This document shows positions 6,708-13,387 of a stretch of 13,387 nucleotides of DNA, in pieces. Made by a program: the position numbers and the translations under genes. How positions within the stretch are numbered: the first letter of the stretch is position 1; each line of letters opens with the position of its first letter. A model generated the notes under the pieces. That model saw only the letters and a program-made list of their open reading frames with translations. It searched no databases and was not told the DNA's origin. The stretch comes from a bacterium. Its GTDB lineage: Bacteria > Eremiobacterota > Eremiobacteria > Baltobacterales > Baltobacteraceae. Location of the stretch: positions 1 to 13,387 of the forward strand of contig JAJYHP010000157.1 of NCBI GenBank assembly GCA_021784715.1, in the 5' to 3' direction.

Positions 6708-7732
6708 AAGCCGCGGTCTTCATCGGGCCGAATCGGCCGCTCGAAATCCAAGAGCGCCCGATCCCGGTACCCGAACACGGCGAAATCGTCATTAAAGTTG
6801 CGGCGTGCGGGCTCTGCCATACCGATCTGCACTATATCGATCACGGCGTACCGACCTTCGCGCCGCCGCCGCTGATTCTCGGCCACGAAGCCTCCGGAAC
6901 GGTCTTCGCCGTCGGAGACGGCGTCGCCGATCGGCACGTCGGCGATCGCGTCCTCGTTCCCGCCGTCCTCTCGTGCGGCCGATGCGAAGCATGCCGACGC
7001 GGGCGCGAGAACATCTGTGCGAACGGCGTCATGCTCGGCAACCACATCGACGGCGCCTACGCCGAATTTCTCAAAGTCCCGGCGAAAGACGTCCTCTCGC
7101 TCCCGCCGGAGCTACCGCTCGTCGAAGCCTGTCTCATCGCCGACGCCGTTTCGACGCCCTATCACGCCGTCGTCAATCGCGGCGAAGTCCGCCCCGGAGA
7201 TCGCGTCGTCGTCTTCGGCTGCGGCGGGGTCGGCATCAACGTCATTCAAATCGCCGTCGCCGCGGGCGCCGAGGTGTGGGCGGTCGATATGAAGCCCGAG
7301 CGCTTGGAATTCGCGCTGCAATTCGGCGCCGCTCACGTCATCGACGCAAGCAGCGCCCCCGACGTCGCGCGCGCGGTGCGCCGCGCGACCGACGGCGGCG
7401 CCGACATCGCCTTCGAAGCGATCGGCAATCCGAAGACGGTTCGCACCGCAATCGAGAGCGTTCGTCGCGGCGGGCGCATCGTTGTCGTCGGCTTTTGCTC
7501 GGAGCCGGCGGAGATTCCGGCGGGCAAAGTGATGTTTACCGAATTGGAGATCCGCGGCTCGCTCGGCTGCCGCCCCGTCGATTATCCGCGCATCATCGAA
7601 CTCGCGCGGCGCGGGCGCATTCGCATCACGGAATTGGTGAGCGAACGCGTTTCGCTTCAAGATATCAATCGCGGCCTCGACTTTTTACGCGCCGGCATCG
7701 GCTTGCGTACGATCGTCGTTCCCTCGCAATAG
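6704..7732 (+). CDS. had: Zinc-type alcohol dehydrogenase, probable 6-hydroxycyclohex-1-ene-1-carbonyl-CoA dehydrogenase
   Basis: A 342-residue medium-chain dehydrogenase. The catalytic zinc site is present: C38 and H39 of CGLCHTD, and H61/E62 in the GHE motif. Four structural-zinc cysteines occur at C91, C94, C97 and C105. The Rossmann nucleotide loop is GCGGVG (172-177), with D195 at the strand end favouring NAD+ over NADP+. In this pathway Had oxidises the hydroxyl made by Dch to the ketone opened by Oah. The ATG overlaps the oah stop (ATGA). A longer in-frame start at 6524 would read through oah in another frame with arginine-rich nonsense, so I rejected it. It is slightly shorter than Thauera Had (about 368 residues). 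The enzyme class is certain; the substrate is inferred from the operon. Confidence 0.78.
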   Translation: MKAAVFIGPNRPLEIQERPIPVPEHGEIVIKVAACGLCHTDLHYIDHGVPTFAPPPLILGHEASGTVFAVGDGVADRHVGDRVLVPAVLSCGRCEACRRGRENICANGVMLGNHIDGAYAEFLKVPAKDVLSLPPELPLVEACLIADAVSTPYHAVVNRGEVRPGDRVVVFGCGGVGINVIQIAVAAGAEVWAVDMKPERLEFALQFGAAHVIDASSAPDVARAVRRATDGGADIAFEAIGNPKTVRTAIESVRRGGRIVVVGFCSEPAEIPAGKVMFTELEIRGSLGCRPVDYPRIIELARRGRIRITELVSERVSLQDINRGLDFLRAGIGLRTIVVPSQ

Positions 7733-7744
7733 GAAGGAAGCGCT

Positions 7745-8923
7745 ATGAGCACGCAAACCCTGCCCCAAAGCATCGAAGCGATCGTCGATCGTTGCGATCG
7801 CCTCATCGAAGAACCCGGTTTCGCACCCGCCGTCGCGTGGAAAAACGCCGCACCGAATCGCGCCGCAATCGGGTGCTTCCCGGTCTATACTCCCGCCGAG
7901 GTTTTTTACGCCTCGGGCGTCTTACCGGTCGGGCTCGCGGGCGGCGGCAACCGCATGGAGATCGCGCACGCCGACTCCCGCTTTCAATCGTTTATCTGTT
8001 CCATCATCAAAAGCACGCTCGAGCAAGGGATGACCGGGCTCCTCGACGATCTCGACGGCGTCGTCTTTCATTCCATCTGCGACCCCGCCCGCAACCTCGC
8101 GAGCGTTTACTCCCGGAACTTCCCCAACACCCCGGTCGAATACATCCACTTCCCGCAAAATTTTGAGGCCGAAGAGGCGCCGCGATATCTTCGCGACGAG
8201 TACGAGCGCGTGGCCCTCTTCGCCGCCGAGCTGAGCGGACGGAGCATGACGACCGAGGATCTCCGCGCCGCGATTCACATATACAATCGCGTTCGCGATA
8301 CGATCCGGCGCCTCTACGCGCTGCGACGCGATTCTCCGCACCTGCTCCGCACGCGCGAGCTCTATCCGCTCGTCCGCGTCGGCCACCTCCTCCCTCCCGA
8401 AGAGCATGCCGAGTTACTCGCCGACGCGCTGCATGCCGCCACGACGCGCGAAGGACGGGAGCGCGACCGCATTCGCGTCGTTCTCACCGGTTCGTTCTGC
8501 GAACAACCGCCGCTCGATTTAATCGCGGCGATCGAAGATGCGGGCTGCTATCTCGTCGACGACGATTTTCTCATCGGTCGTCGGTGGTTCACCGGTGACG
8601 TCCCCGAAAACACCGACGACCCGCTGTTCGCGCTCGCCGAAGCCTATCTCGACGCCTCCTTGCCGTCGCCGGTGAAGCACGACATGCGCGTCTCGCCCGC
8701 TCGTTTACTCGTCGAGCGCGCCCGCTCGCACCGAGCCGATGCCGTCATCGTGCTCTGCGCGAAATTTTGCGAACCATCCCTCTTTGCTTATCCGACCTAC
8801 CGCAAGGCGTTGCAAGAAGCCGGCATCCCGCATCTCTTCTTAGAGTTTGAAGAAAAAATGTGGATGTTCGATCGGATCAAAGGCGAGATCGAAACGTTCG
8901 TCGAGTCCCTTCTTTTCGATTAG
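7745..8923 (+). CDS. bcrC: Benzoyl-CoA reductase subunit C (BcrC/BzdN/BadD type)
   Basis: A 392-residue member of the 2-hydroxyacyl-CoA dehydratase D family, close to the 386 residues of Thauera BcrC. With BcrB it forms the part that binds benzoyl-CoA and carries iron-sulfur clusters; BcrA and BcrD deliver ATP-activated electrons. The segment IGCFPVYTPAEVFYASGVLP (42-61) is highly characteristic, as are SRFQSFICSIIKSTLE (78-93) and FHSICDPARNLASVY (108-122). Candidate cluster ligands are C44, C85 and C112, with more cysteines later in SFCEQPP and KFCEPS. The start is firm: AGGAAGGAAG directly after the had stop, with ATG four bases on. It would be oxygen-sensitive. A different class I aryl-CoA reductase substrate, such as 3-methylbenzoyl-CoA, cannot be excluded. 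Confidence 0.9.
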   Translation: MSTQTLPQSIEAIVDRCDRLIEEPGFAPAVAWKNAAPNRAAIGCFPVYTPAEVFYASGVLPVGLAGGGNRMEIAHADSRFQSFICSIIKSTLEQGMTGLLDDLDGVVFHSICDPARNLASVYSRNFPNTPVEYIHFPQNFEAEEAPRYLRDEYERVALFAAELSGRSMTTEDLRAAIHIYNRVRDTIRRLYALRRDSPHLLRTRELYPLVRVGHLLPPEEHAELLADALHAATTREGRERDRIRVVLTGSFCEQPPLDLIAAIEDAGCYLVDDDFLIGRRWFTGDVPENTDDPLFALAEAYLDASLPSPVKHDMRVSPARLLVERARSHRADAVIVLCAKFCEPSLFAYPTYRKALQEAGIPHLFLEFEEKMWMFDRIKGEIETFVESLLFD

Positions 8924-8934
8924 GAGTACGTGCG

Positions 8935-10200
8935 ATGACCGAGACCCACTATCAGGGAAAACTTCACCATCTGCAAAAAGAGCTGATGTCGGAGTATTAT
9001 GCGGCGCTCACTGCCTCGGCGAACGGCAGCGGCGTCCCCGCTGCGTATCTGCTGATCGGCGGGAATCCGGTCGAGCTGCTGCGCGCGTTCGATATCCTTC
9101 CGGTCTTTCCGGAGGTCAACGCGCTACAACTCGCGGTGCGCAAACAATCGCTGCCGTTCATTCAGTCTGCCGAATTTATGGGCTACTCGTCGGATAATTG
9201 TGCCTACGTCAAAGCCGATATCGGTATGTATTTCGGCGGGCGGCAGACACCCTTCGCCACGATCCCGGAGCCGTCGCTCCTGCTCTGCAATTACGTCGGC
9301 TGCAACGTCTATCTCGACTGGTTCGGGCACCTCGCCGAATTTACCGGACAGTCGGCGTTCCAGCTCGATATTCCATTCATTCGTACGGCATCGGGTAAAC
9401 CGTCGAAGGAAGATATCGCCTACGTCCTGCGCCAGCTCCACCACCTCATCGGACGTTGCGAAGAAATTACCGGGCGCAAACTCGACGAAGAGAAGTTGCG
9501 CGAGGCGGTACGCCTGTCGTCGCTTACCGGCGACCTTTGGGCGAAGATCAAACACCTCACCAAGCGCACCCCGGCACCCTACGACGCCTACTTCGATTCC
9601 GTCACCATGATGGCGCCGCTCTACTGCTTGCGCGGAACGCCGCAGGGGCTCGAATTTTTCGAGACCGCGTACGCCGAACTGCTCGCGAAGGCCGAGGCAG
9701 GCGTCGGGCCGCTGGAAAAGGAGCGCTTCCGCTACGTGATCGAGGGGCCCCCGCCATGGCCGCACCTTCGAGCGTTTCGCGATATGTTCTCGCGCTGGGA
9801 TGCCGTCGCCGTCGCCTCGACCTACTCCACCGTCGGCGGGCTCTGGGAGTTCGGCTTCACGCACGATCCCGACCATCCGTTGGAATCGATCGCGCGCCAC
9901 CTTCTGGAGTGGAACCTCACCAACCGCAACTTCTTGCAGCGCTACGAACAGATCGAACGCTATCTCGAAGAGTGGAACGCTAACGCTCTCATCATCCATT
10001 CGGTCAAGAGCTGTCGCCTGTTCTCCGCCGGGCAGGGCGATATGCGCGAGTATTTCACCAAGCGCGGCGTACCGACGTTGCTCGTGGAGTCCGATCTCGA
10101 AGATCCGCGCTACTTCTCGGAGGCGCAGATGCGCAACCGCATCGACGCGTTCTTCGAATCCATCGCCCACCGCCCGACACGAGAAGGAGTAACGGCATGA
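8935..10200 (+). CDS. bcrB: Benzoyl-CoA reductase subunit B (BcrB/BzdO/BadE type)
   Basis: A 421-residue protein of the 2-hydroxyacyl-CoA dehydratase D family, similar in size to Thauera BcrB (about 438). It is the partner of BcrC in the substrate-binding half. Characteristic parts are [15 protein letters not shown] (83-97), [20 protein letters not shown] (117-136) and the AFQLDIPF segment that follows; C89, C118 and C123 are likely cluster ligands, and a late cysteine occurs in [17 protein letters not shown] at 8922-8926 precedes the ATG, the upstream stop and ribosome-binding site overlap, and only 11 bases separate it from bcrC. An upstream in-frame ATG at 8860 would overlap bcrC and was rejected. 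The stop overlaps bcrA (ATGA). Confidence 0.9.
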   Translation: MTETHYQGKLHHLQKELMSEYYAALTASANGSGVPAAYLLIGGNPVELLRAFDILPVFPEVNALQLAVRKQSLPFIQSAEFMGYSSDNCAYVKADIGMYFGGRQTPFATIPEPSLLLCNYVGCNVYLDWFGHLAEFTGQSAFQLDIPFIRTASGKPSKEDIAYVLRQLHHLIGRCEEITGRKLDEEKLREAVRLSSLTGDLWAKIKHLTKRTPAPYDAYFDSVTMMAPLYCLRGTPQGLEFFETAYAELLAKAEAGVGPLEKERFRYVIEGPPPWPHLRAFRDMFSRWDAVAVASTYSTVGGLWEFGFTHDPDHPLESIARHLLEWNLTNRNFLQRYEQIERYLEEWNANALIIHSVKSCRLFSAGQGDMREYFTKRGVPTLLVESDLEDPRYFSEAQMRNRIDAFFESIAHRPTREGVTA

Positions 10201-10991
10201 AATATGCAGCGGGCATCGACGTCGGTTCGACGCAGACCAAGTGCATCATCATCGACGAAAACAAACAGATCGTCGCGCGCGCGCTCACCGATACCGGAGC
10301 GAACATCACCCGCGCCGGCGAGCGCGGCTACGAAGCGGTGCTCGCCGCGGGCGGCATCGCGCGAGAGGACGTGCTCTGCGTCGTGGGCACCGGGTACGGC
10401 CGCTTCAAAGTCTCGTTCGGCGATCTGCAGATTACCGAGATCACCTGCCACGCCAAGGGCGCGAGCATGCTCTTCCCCGATACCGCAACGGTGATCGATA
10501 TGGGCGGCCAGGATGCGAAGGGTATCAGCGTTCAGAATGGCGAGGTCGTCGATTTCGTCATGAACGATAAATGCGCCGCGGGAACGGGGCGCTTTCTCTC
10601 CACCGCCGCCGAAACGCTCGGGCTCTCGCTCGACGAAATCGGCGCGATCTCGCTGCAAGCGCGTAACCCCGTGCGCCTCTCCACCGTCTGCACGGTTTTC
10701 GTCGAATCCGATATCATGTCGTACGTCGCCCAGGGAAAGAAGACCGAGGATATTCTCGGCGGCATTCACAGCGCGATCGCCGCGCGAACGATCGCGCTCG
10801 TGCGGCGCGTCGGCTTGAAGCCGAACTATACGTTCACCGGCGGCGTCTCGCTCAACGTTGGCATGGTGAAGATGCTCGAAGAGAAACTCGGAGCCCCGCT
10901 CAACGTGAGCCCCGATTCACACTATATGGGCGCGATCGGCGCTGCGGTGTTCGCACTCGAACACGCACTCTCGGCCGCCGCCGTCTCGTAA
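10197..10991 (+). CDS. bcrA: Benzoyl-CoA reductase ATPase subunit A, short HgdC/BzdP-like form
   Basis: A 264-residue ASKHA-fold ATPase of the BcrA/BadF/HgdC family. It hydrolyses ATP to push electrons at very low potential into BcrBC. Phosphate loops are GIDVGST (6-12), DMGGQD (101-106) and TGGVSLN (214-220). The two cysteines that hold the [4Fe-4S] cluster shared between two ATPase subunits are C126 (in [11 protein letters not shown]) and C165 ([10 protein letters not shown]). Thauera BcrA and Rhodopseudomonas BadF are about 440 residues; this version lacks the extra ~170 and looks like Azoarcus BzdP or the dehydratase activator HgdC. Gene order and the pairing with bcrD support the A/P assignment. 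AAGGAG precedes the ATG, which overlaps the bcrB stop. Confidence 0.88.
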   Translation: MKYAAGIDVGSTQTKCIIIDENKQIVARALTDTGANITRAGERGYEAVLAAGGIAREDVLCVVGTGYGRFKVSFGDLQITEITCHAKGASMLFPDTATVIDMGGQDAKGISVQNGEVVDFVMNDKCAAGTGRFLSTAAETLGLSLDEIGAISLQARNPVRLSTVCTVFVESDIMSYVAQGKKTEDILGGIHSAIAARTIALVRRVGLKPNYTFTGGVSLNVGMVKMLEEKLGAPLNVSPDSHYMGAIGAAVFALEHALSAAAVS

Positions 10992-11003
10992 AGGAGAACG
11001 CAG

Positions 11004-11795
11004 ATGAATATCATTGCCGGCGTCGATCTCGGCTCGCGCAGCACGAAGGTAGTGCTCATCGATCGTAACGGGAAGCAACTCCACGCACATACCACGCGCA
11101 CGCGCCCGCCGTTGATCGAACTCGTCGACCGCGCCGTCGACGAGGCGCTCGCGAGCATCGGTGCGGGGCGCGGCGATCTCCACTATATTGCGACGACGGG
11201 CTTCGGCCGTTCGAGCTACCCCGAACGCGATCTCCAACTCACGGAAGTTACGGCGGCGGCGTACGGGGCGGCCGCGCTCTTCCCCGGCACGCGCTGCGTT
11301 CTCGATATCGGGGCGCAGAGTTCGCGTGCGGTCAAGATCGCGCCGGGCGGGCGCGTGCGCGAATTCAAATCGAACGAGAAATGCGCCGCCGGGGCCGGCG
11401 GTTTCGTCGAGCGCGCCGCCAAGTATCTGGAGACCGAACTCGCGGAGGTCGGCGACCTTTCGATGAATGGCGAGAACCCGGTCGCGATCTCGAGCGTCTG
11501 CGCGGTGTTGGCGGAATCGGAGATTATCAACCACGTCAGTCGTGGCGAGACGCGCGAGAACATCCTGCGCGGCGTTCACCAGTCGCTGGCAGAGCGCGCG
11601 GTACTGCTCGTCAAACGTATCGGCATCGAAGAGGAAGTGACGCTCGTCGGCGGCATGGGCTACCAAGCGGGAATGATCCGCGCGCTACAAGAGGCGTTGG
11701 AGGTCCGTATCAACTGCGCGCCGCAGCCCGAGATGGCGGGCGCGCTCGGCGCGGCCCTACTCTCGAAGCGACGGATCGAGAAGAGCGCTGCGTGA
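11004..11795 (+). CDS. bcrD: Benzoyl-CoA reductase ATPase subunit D (BcrD/BzdQ/BadG type)
   Basis: A 263-residue ASKHA ATPase, the second half of the electron-activating module. It has GVDLGSR (6-12), VLDIGAQ (99-105) in place of the usual DxGGQD, the cluster cysteines C127 (NEKCAAGAGGF) and C166 (SSVCAVLAES), and GGMG at 216-219. As I recall, Thauera BcrD also has a DIGA loop and the sequence SSICAVLAETDVINMVSRG; the match to SSVCAVLAESEIINHVSRG (163-181) makes the D/Q assignment firmer than for the other subunits. AAAGGAG lies in the 12-base gap after bcrA. The stop overlaps the hemerythrin GTG start (GTGA). Together the two ATPase genes give the C-B-A-D order of the known operons. Confidence 0.9.
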   Translation: MNIIAGVDLGSRSTKVVLIDRNGKQLHAHTTRTRPPLIELVDRAVDEALASIGAGRGDLHYIATTGFGRSSYPERDLQLTEVTAAAYGAAALFPGTRCVLDIGAQSSRAVKIAPGGRVREFKSNEKCAAGAGGFVERAAKYLETELAEVGDLSMNGENPVAISSVCAVLAESEIINHVSRGETRENILRGVHQSLAERAVLLVKRIGIEEEVTLVGGMGYQAGMIRALQEALEVRINCAPQPEMAGALGAALLSKRRIEKSAA

Positions 11796-12331
11796 ACGGA
11801 GCGCTCGATATCCTTCGCGACGAGCACCGCCGCATTCTCGAAGTCTTCGATCGTTTCGAGCAGCGGAGCGCGGCGTCGGAGGTTCTTCCACCCGAGTACC
11901 TCGACGAGCTGCTGGCGTTCGTCCACATTTTCATCGACGCCAACCATCATGGGAAAGAGGAGCGCGCGCTCTTCCGCGCGACCGAGGCGCATCCGTGGTT
12001 GAACGGCTTCGCACTCCTGTTGAACGAACAGCACGAGGAGGGGCGCGGACTCGTGCGCGCCGTCGTTCGGGCGCGCGAGCGAGGGCAATCGGGGCTCGCC
12101 GAGTTACGCACCTTCGTCGCCTATCTGCGCGAGCACATCGCGCGCGAGAACGAAGCCGTCTTCGTTTCGATCGAGCAGGCGCTCGACGATCTCTCCGGCA
12201 ACGATCTTGCGGAGCGATTTGCCGAGGTCGAACGCGAGGTTATCGAGCGCTGGAAGATCGCCGAGCCCGACGAGCAGCACCGGCCGATCGCCGACCTCCG
12301 CCGTTGGGACGCGCTGCTTGTTCGGGTATAG
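11792..12331 (+). CDS. Hemerythrin-like HHE-domain protein
   Basis: A 179-residue protein with one hemerythrin four-helix domain (about 1-135) and a short charged tail. Likely di-iron ligands are spaced as expected: H12 in RDEHRRI, H45, H52/H53 with E56/E57 in HHGKEE, H81 in NEQHEE, and H115 with E119/E121 in REHIARENE. Such domains bind oxygen or nitric oxide, or sense iron and oxygen. The start is a GTG at 11792 that overlaps the bcrD stop (GTGA), so it is translated from the same mRNA as the oxygen-sensitive benzoyl-CoA reductase. A role in binding oxygen near that enzyme is inference. The last 92 bases overlap the convergent MaoC-type gene. Confidence 0.85.
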   Translation: MNGALDILRDEHRRILEVFDRFEQRSAASEVLPPEYLDELLAFVHIFIDANHHGKEERALFRATEAHPWLNGFALLLNEQHEEGRGLVRAVVRARERGQSGLAELRTFVAYLREHIARENEAVFVSIEQALDDLSGNDLAERFAEVEREVIERWKIAEPDEQHRPIADLRRWDALLVRV

Positions 12332-12794
12332 GCGCCGGCGCGCGATAGAGAAAAATGGCGTCGGCGACGCAGACCGGCTCCTCGCTGCCGAACGCCTCGA
12401 TCGCAACGTGCAGGGCGACGCGCAGCCCCGATGCCGACGCGCGGACGCTCGCAATCGAAAAGCGCCCACGCACGCGCGAACCCGAACGGAGCGGTGCGAG
12501 AAAACGCACGCGGTCGAGCCCGTAATTCAACACCGATCCGATCTCGCGAATCTCGCACGCACGGTGCCAGAGCGCCGGAACGAGCGAGAGCAGGAGATAA
12601 CCGTGCGCGATCGTGCCGCCGTACGCGCTCTTCGCCGCGCGGAGCGGATCGACGTGAATCCATTGGCGATCGTCGGTGCAGGCCGCGAACGCGTCGATCC
12701 GTCGTTGGTCGATGCGCAGCCACGGTGCCGAGAGGAGTTCGCTCCCTTCGAGCGCGCGGAGGCCGGAAAAACCGTACACGATTCTCGCTGCCAT
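12240..12794 (-). CDS. MaoC-family (hotdog-fold) enoyl-CoA hydratase
   Basis: A 184-residue protein whose first ~150 residues form a MaoC/(R)-hydratase hotdog domain. The active-site pattern is ACTDDRQWIHVDP (38-50), with the Asp-x4-His pair D42/H47, followed by YGGTIAHGYLLLSL (58-71) and NYGLDRVRF. It most resembles the single-hotdog mycobacterial Rv0130/HtdZ type, which hydrates trans-2-enoyl-CoA to (R)-3-hydroxyacyl-CoA. I chose the ATG at 12792-12794, with AGAGAG upstream, because the family begins close to this point; the frame is open further upstream but would overlap the divergent tryptophanase gene. The last ~34 residues are a Pro/Gly/Arg-rich tail, encoded mostly antisense to the hemerythrin 3' end. 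A role in acyl-CoA metabolism near the aromatic operon is likely; the substrate is unknown. Confidence 0.82.
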   Translation of the reverse strand: MAARIVYGFSGLRALEGSELLSAPWLRIDQRRIDAFAACTDDRQWIHVDPLRAAKSAYGGTIAHGYLLLSLVPALWHRACEIREIGSVLNYGLDRVRFLAPLRSGSRVRGRFSIASVRASASGLRVALHVAIEAFGSEEPVCVADAIFLYRAPAPIPEQAARPNGGGRRSAGAARRARRSSSAR

Positions 12795-12825
12795 TTCGCC
12801 ATCTCTCTTCGCAGAAGGAGCCACG

Positions 12826-13387
12826 ATGCCCCGGTCGATTATCGAACCATTTCGTATTAAATCGGTCGAACCGATCCGCATGACCACGCGCGAGGAGCGC
12901 GAGGGCTACCTCCGGGAGGCTGCCTTCAATCCCTTTTTGCTCCGCGCCGAGGACGTGTTGATCGATCTCCTCACCGATAGCGGCACCGGAGCGATGAGCG
13001 CCGACCAGTGGGCCTCCATCATGCGCGGCGACGAATCGTACGCCGGGGCGCGTTCCTTTTATCGCTTCGCCGAAACGGTGCGCGAGATTTTCGGCTTCCA
13101 ACACGTATTGCCGACGCATCAAGGACGCGCGGCGGAGCGCATTCTCTTCACGACGCTCTGCAAACCCGGTGACGTCGTTCCGAACAACACGCACTTCGAT
13201 ACCACGCGCGCGCACGTCGAAAGCGTCGGCGCGCGCGCCGTCGATCTGCCGATTCCCGAGGGACGCTCCCCGGCGACGCAGCATCCGTTCAAAGGCAATA
13301 TGGATGTCGAGGCGCTGCGCGCGCTCATCGCCGAGGTCGGCGCGAAACGCGTGCCGCTGGTGATGCTGACCGTCACCAATAATTCCG
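12826..13387 (+). CDS. Tryptophanase-like beta-eliminating lyase, 5' part only
   Basis: The first 187 residues of a PLP-dependent beta-eliminating lyase (full family length about 460-470), cut off by the window edge, so the catalytic lysine is not visible. EPFRIKSVEPIRMTTREERE (7-26), NPFLL (35-39), DLLTDSGTGAMS (47-58), MRGDESYAG (66-74) and PTHQGRAAE (96-104) are clear family landmarks. Tryptophanase and tyrosine phenol-lyase are close relatives. FDTT at 124-127 has Asp where tyrosine phenol-lyase has Thr, and GTGA and NPFLL also favour tryptophanase. Tryptophanase splits tryptophan to indole, pyruvate and ammonia. AGAAGGAG (12813-12820) supports the ATG at 12826. It is divergent from the MaoC-type gene with only 31 bases between the starts. 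Confidence 0.82.
   Translation, partial: MPRSIIEPFRIKSVEPIRMTTREEREGYLREAAFNPFLLRAEDVLIDLLTDSGTGAMSADQWASIMRGDESYAGARSFYRFAETVREIFGFQHVLPTHQGRAAERILFTTLCKPGDVVPNNTHFDTTRAHVESVGARAVDLPIPEGRSPATQHPFKGNMDVEALRALIAEVGAKRVPLVMLTVTNNS

Noticed and set aside
9124..10170. 348-codon open frame on the minus strand
   Set aside because: It lies wholly antisense to bcrB and is explained by high GC at codon third positions, with no recognisable domain.
11301..11321. Degenerate phosphate motif (DIGAQ instead of DIGGQD) as a sign of a dead BcrD ATPase
   Set aside because: As I recall it, Thauera BcrD itself has a DIGA-type loop, so this is normal for the D/Q subunit.
12121..13284. 387-codon open frame on the minus strand
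   Set aside because: It spans three other genes in the wrong frame with arginine-rich sequence; the tryptophanase-like, MaoC-type and hemerythrin genes have clear family motifs.
12826..13387. Tyrosine phenol-lyase, which would supply phenol to the aromatic pathway
   Set aside because: The FDTT motif has Asp where tyrosine phenol-lyase has Thr, and NPFLL and GTGA favour tryptophanase. The decisive C-terminal residues are outside the window, so it is not fully excluded.

Overview
The window is GC-rich bacterial DNA with tightly packed genes, nearly all read on the + strand. Its core is an anaerobic aromatic-degradation operon of the benzoyl-CoA type, so the organism is probably an anaerobe or facultative anaerobe able to dearomatise benzoyl-CoA in the ATP-dependent (class I) way. 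The lineage cannot be fixed from the sequence. The high GC, the CCCCTCGATACG...CTACTCGGGGTGACA hairpin repeats and the unusual chemoreceptor make me think of an Eremiobacterota/Vulcanimicrobiota-like or other poorly cultured phylum, but that is a low-confidence impression.

Layout. (1) 1-1117 is a repeat island. Four hairpin repeats (137-319) and seven tandem 47-bp repeats in the opposite orientation (711-1032, with degraded copies to 1073) flank a small GIY-YIG nuclease gene on the minus strand (348-656). Both repeat families share the same outer frame but have different, base-paired stems. (2) 1118-4417 is a two-gene signalling unit. The first gene encodes a soluble 888-residue protein with two chemoreceptor signalling hairpins flanking a TRAP-type (DctP) solute-binding domain. 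It is followed without a gap (TAG|ATG) by a PAS-LuxR transcription regulator. (3) 4418-4522 is a control region with several short inverted repeats and a strong ribosome-binding site. (4) 4523-12331 is a nine-gene, near gapless operon: tetR, dch, oah-like, had-like, bcrC, bcrB, bcrA, bcrD and a hemerythrin. Most junctions are 4-base ATGA/GTGA overlaps or gaps of about 12 bases. (5) 12240-12794 is a minus-strand MaoC-type hydratase that converges on, and overlaps, the hemerythrin gene. (6) 12826-13387 is the 5' part of a tryptophanase-like gene, divergent from the MaoC gene.

How the genes fit together. BcrCBAD reduces benzoyl-CoA to cyclohexa-1,5-diene-1-carbonyl-CoA using ATP and low-potential electrons. 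Dch hydrates the diene, Had oxidises the hydroxyl group and Oah opens the ring hydrolytically, giving the modified beta-oxidation sequence known from Thauera and Azoarcus. The TetR protein, encoded first in the operon, is the likely local repressor. The hemerythrin at the 3' end could bind oxygen or sense it near an oxygen-sensitive iron-sulfur enzyme. The ferredoxin that normally feeds the reductase and an aromatic acid-CoA ligase are not in this window. Whether the upstream chemoreceptor/LuxR pair senses aromatic or other carboxylates is an inference from position and from its DctP domain.
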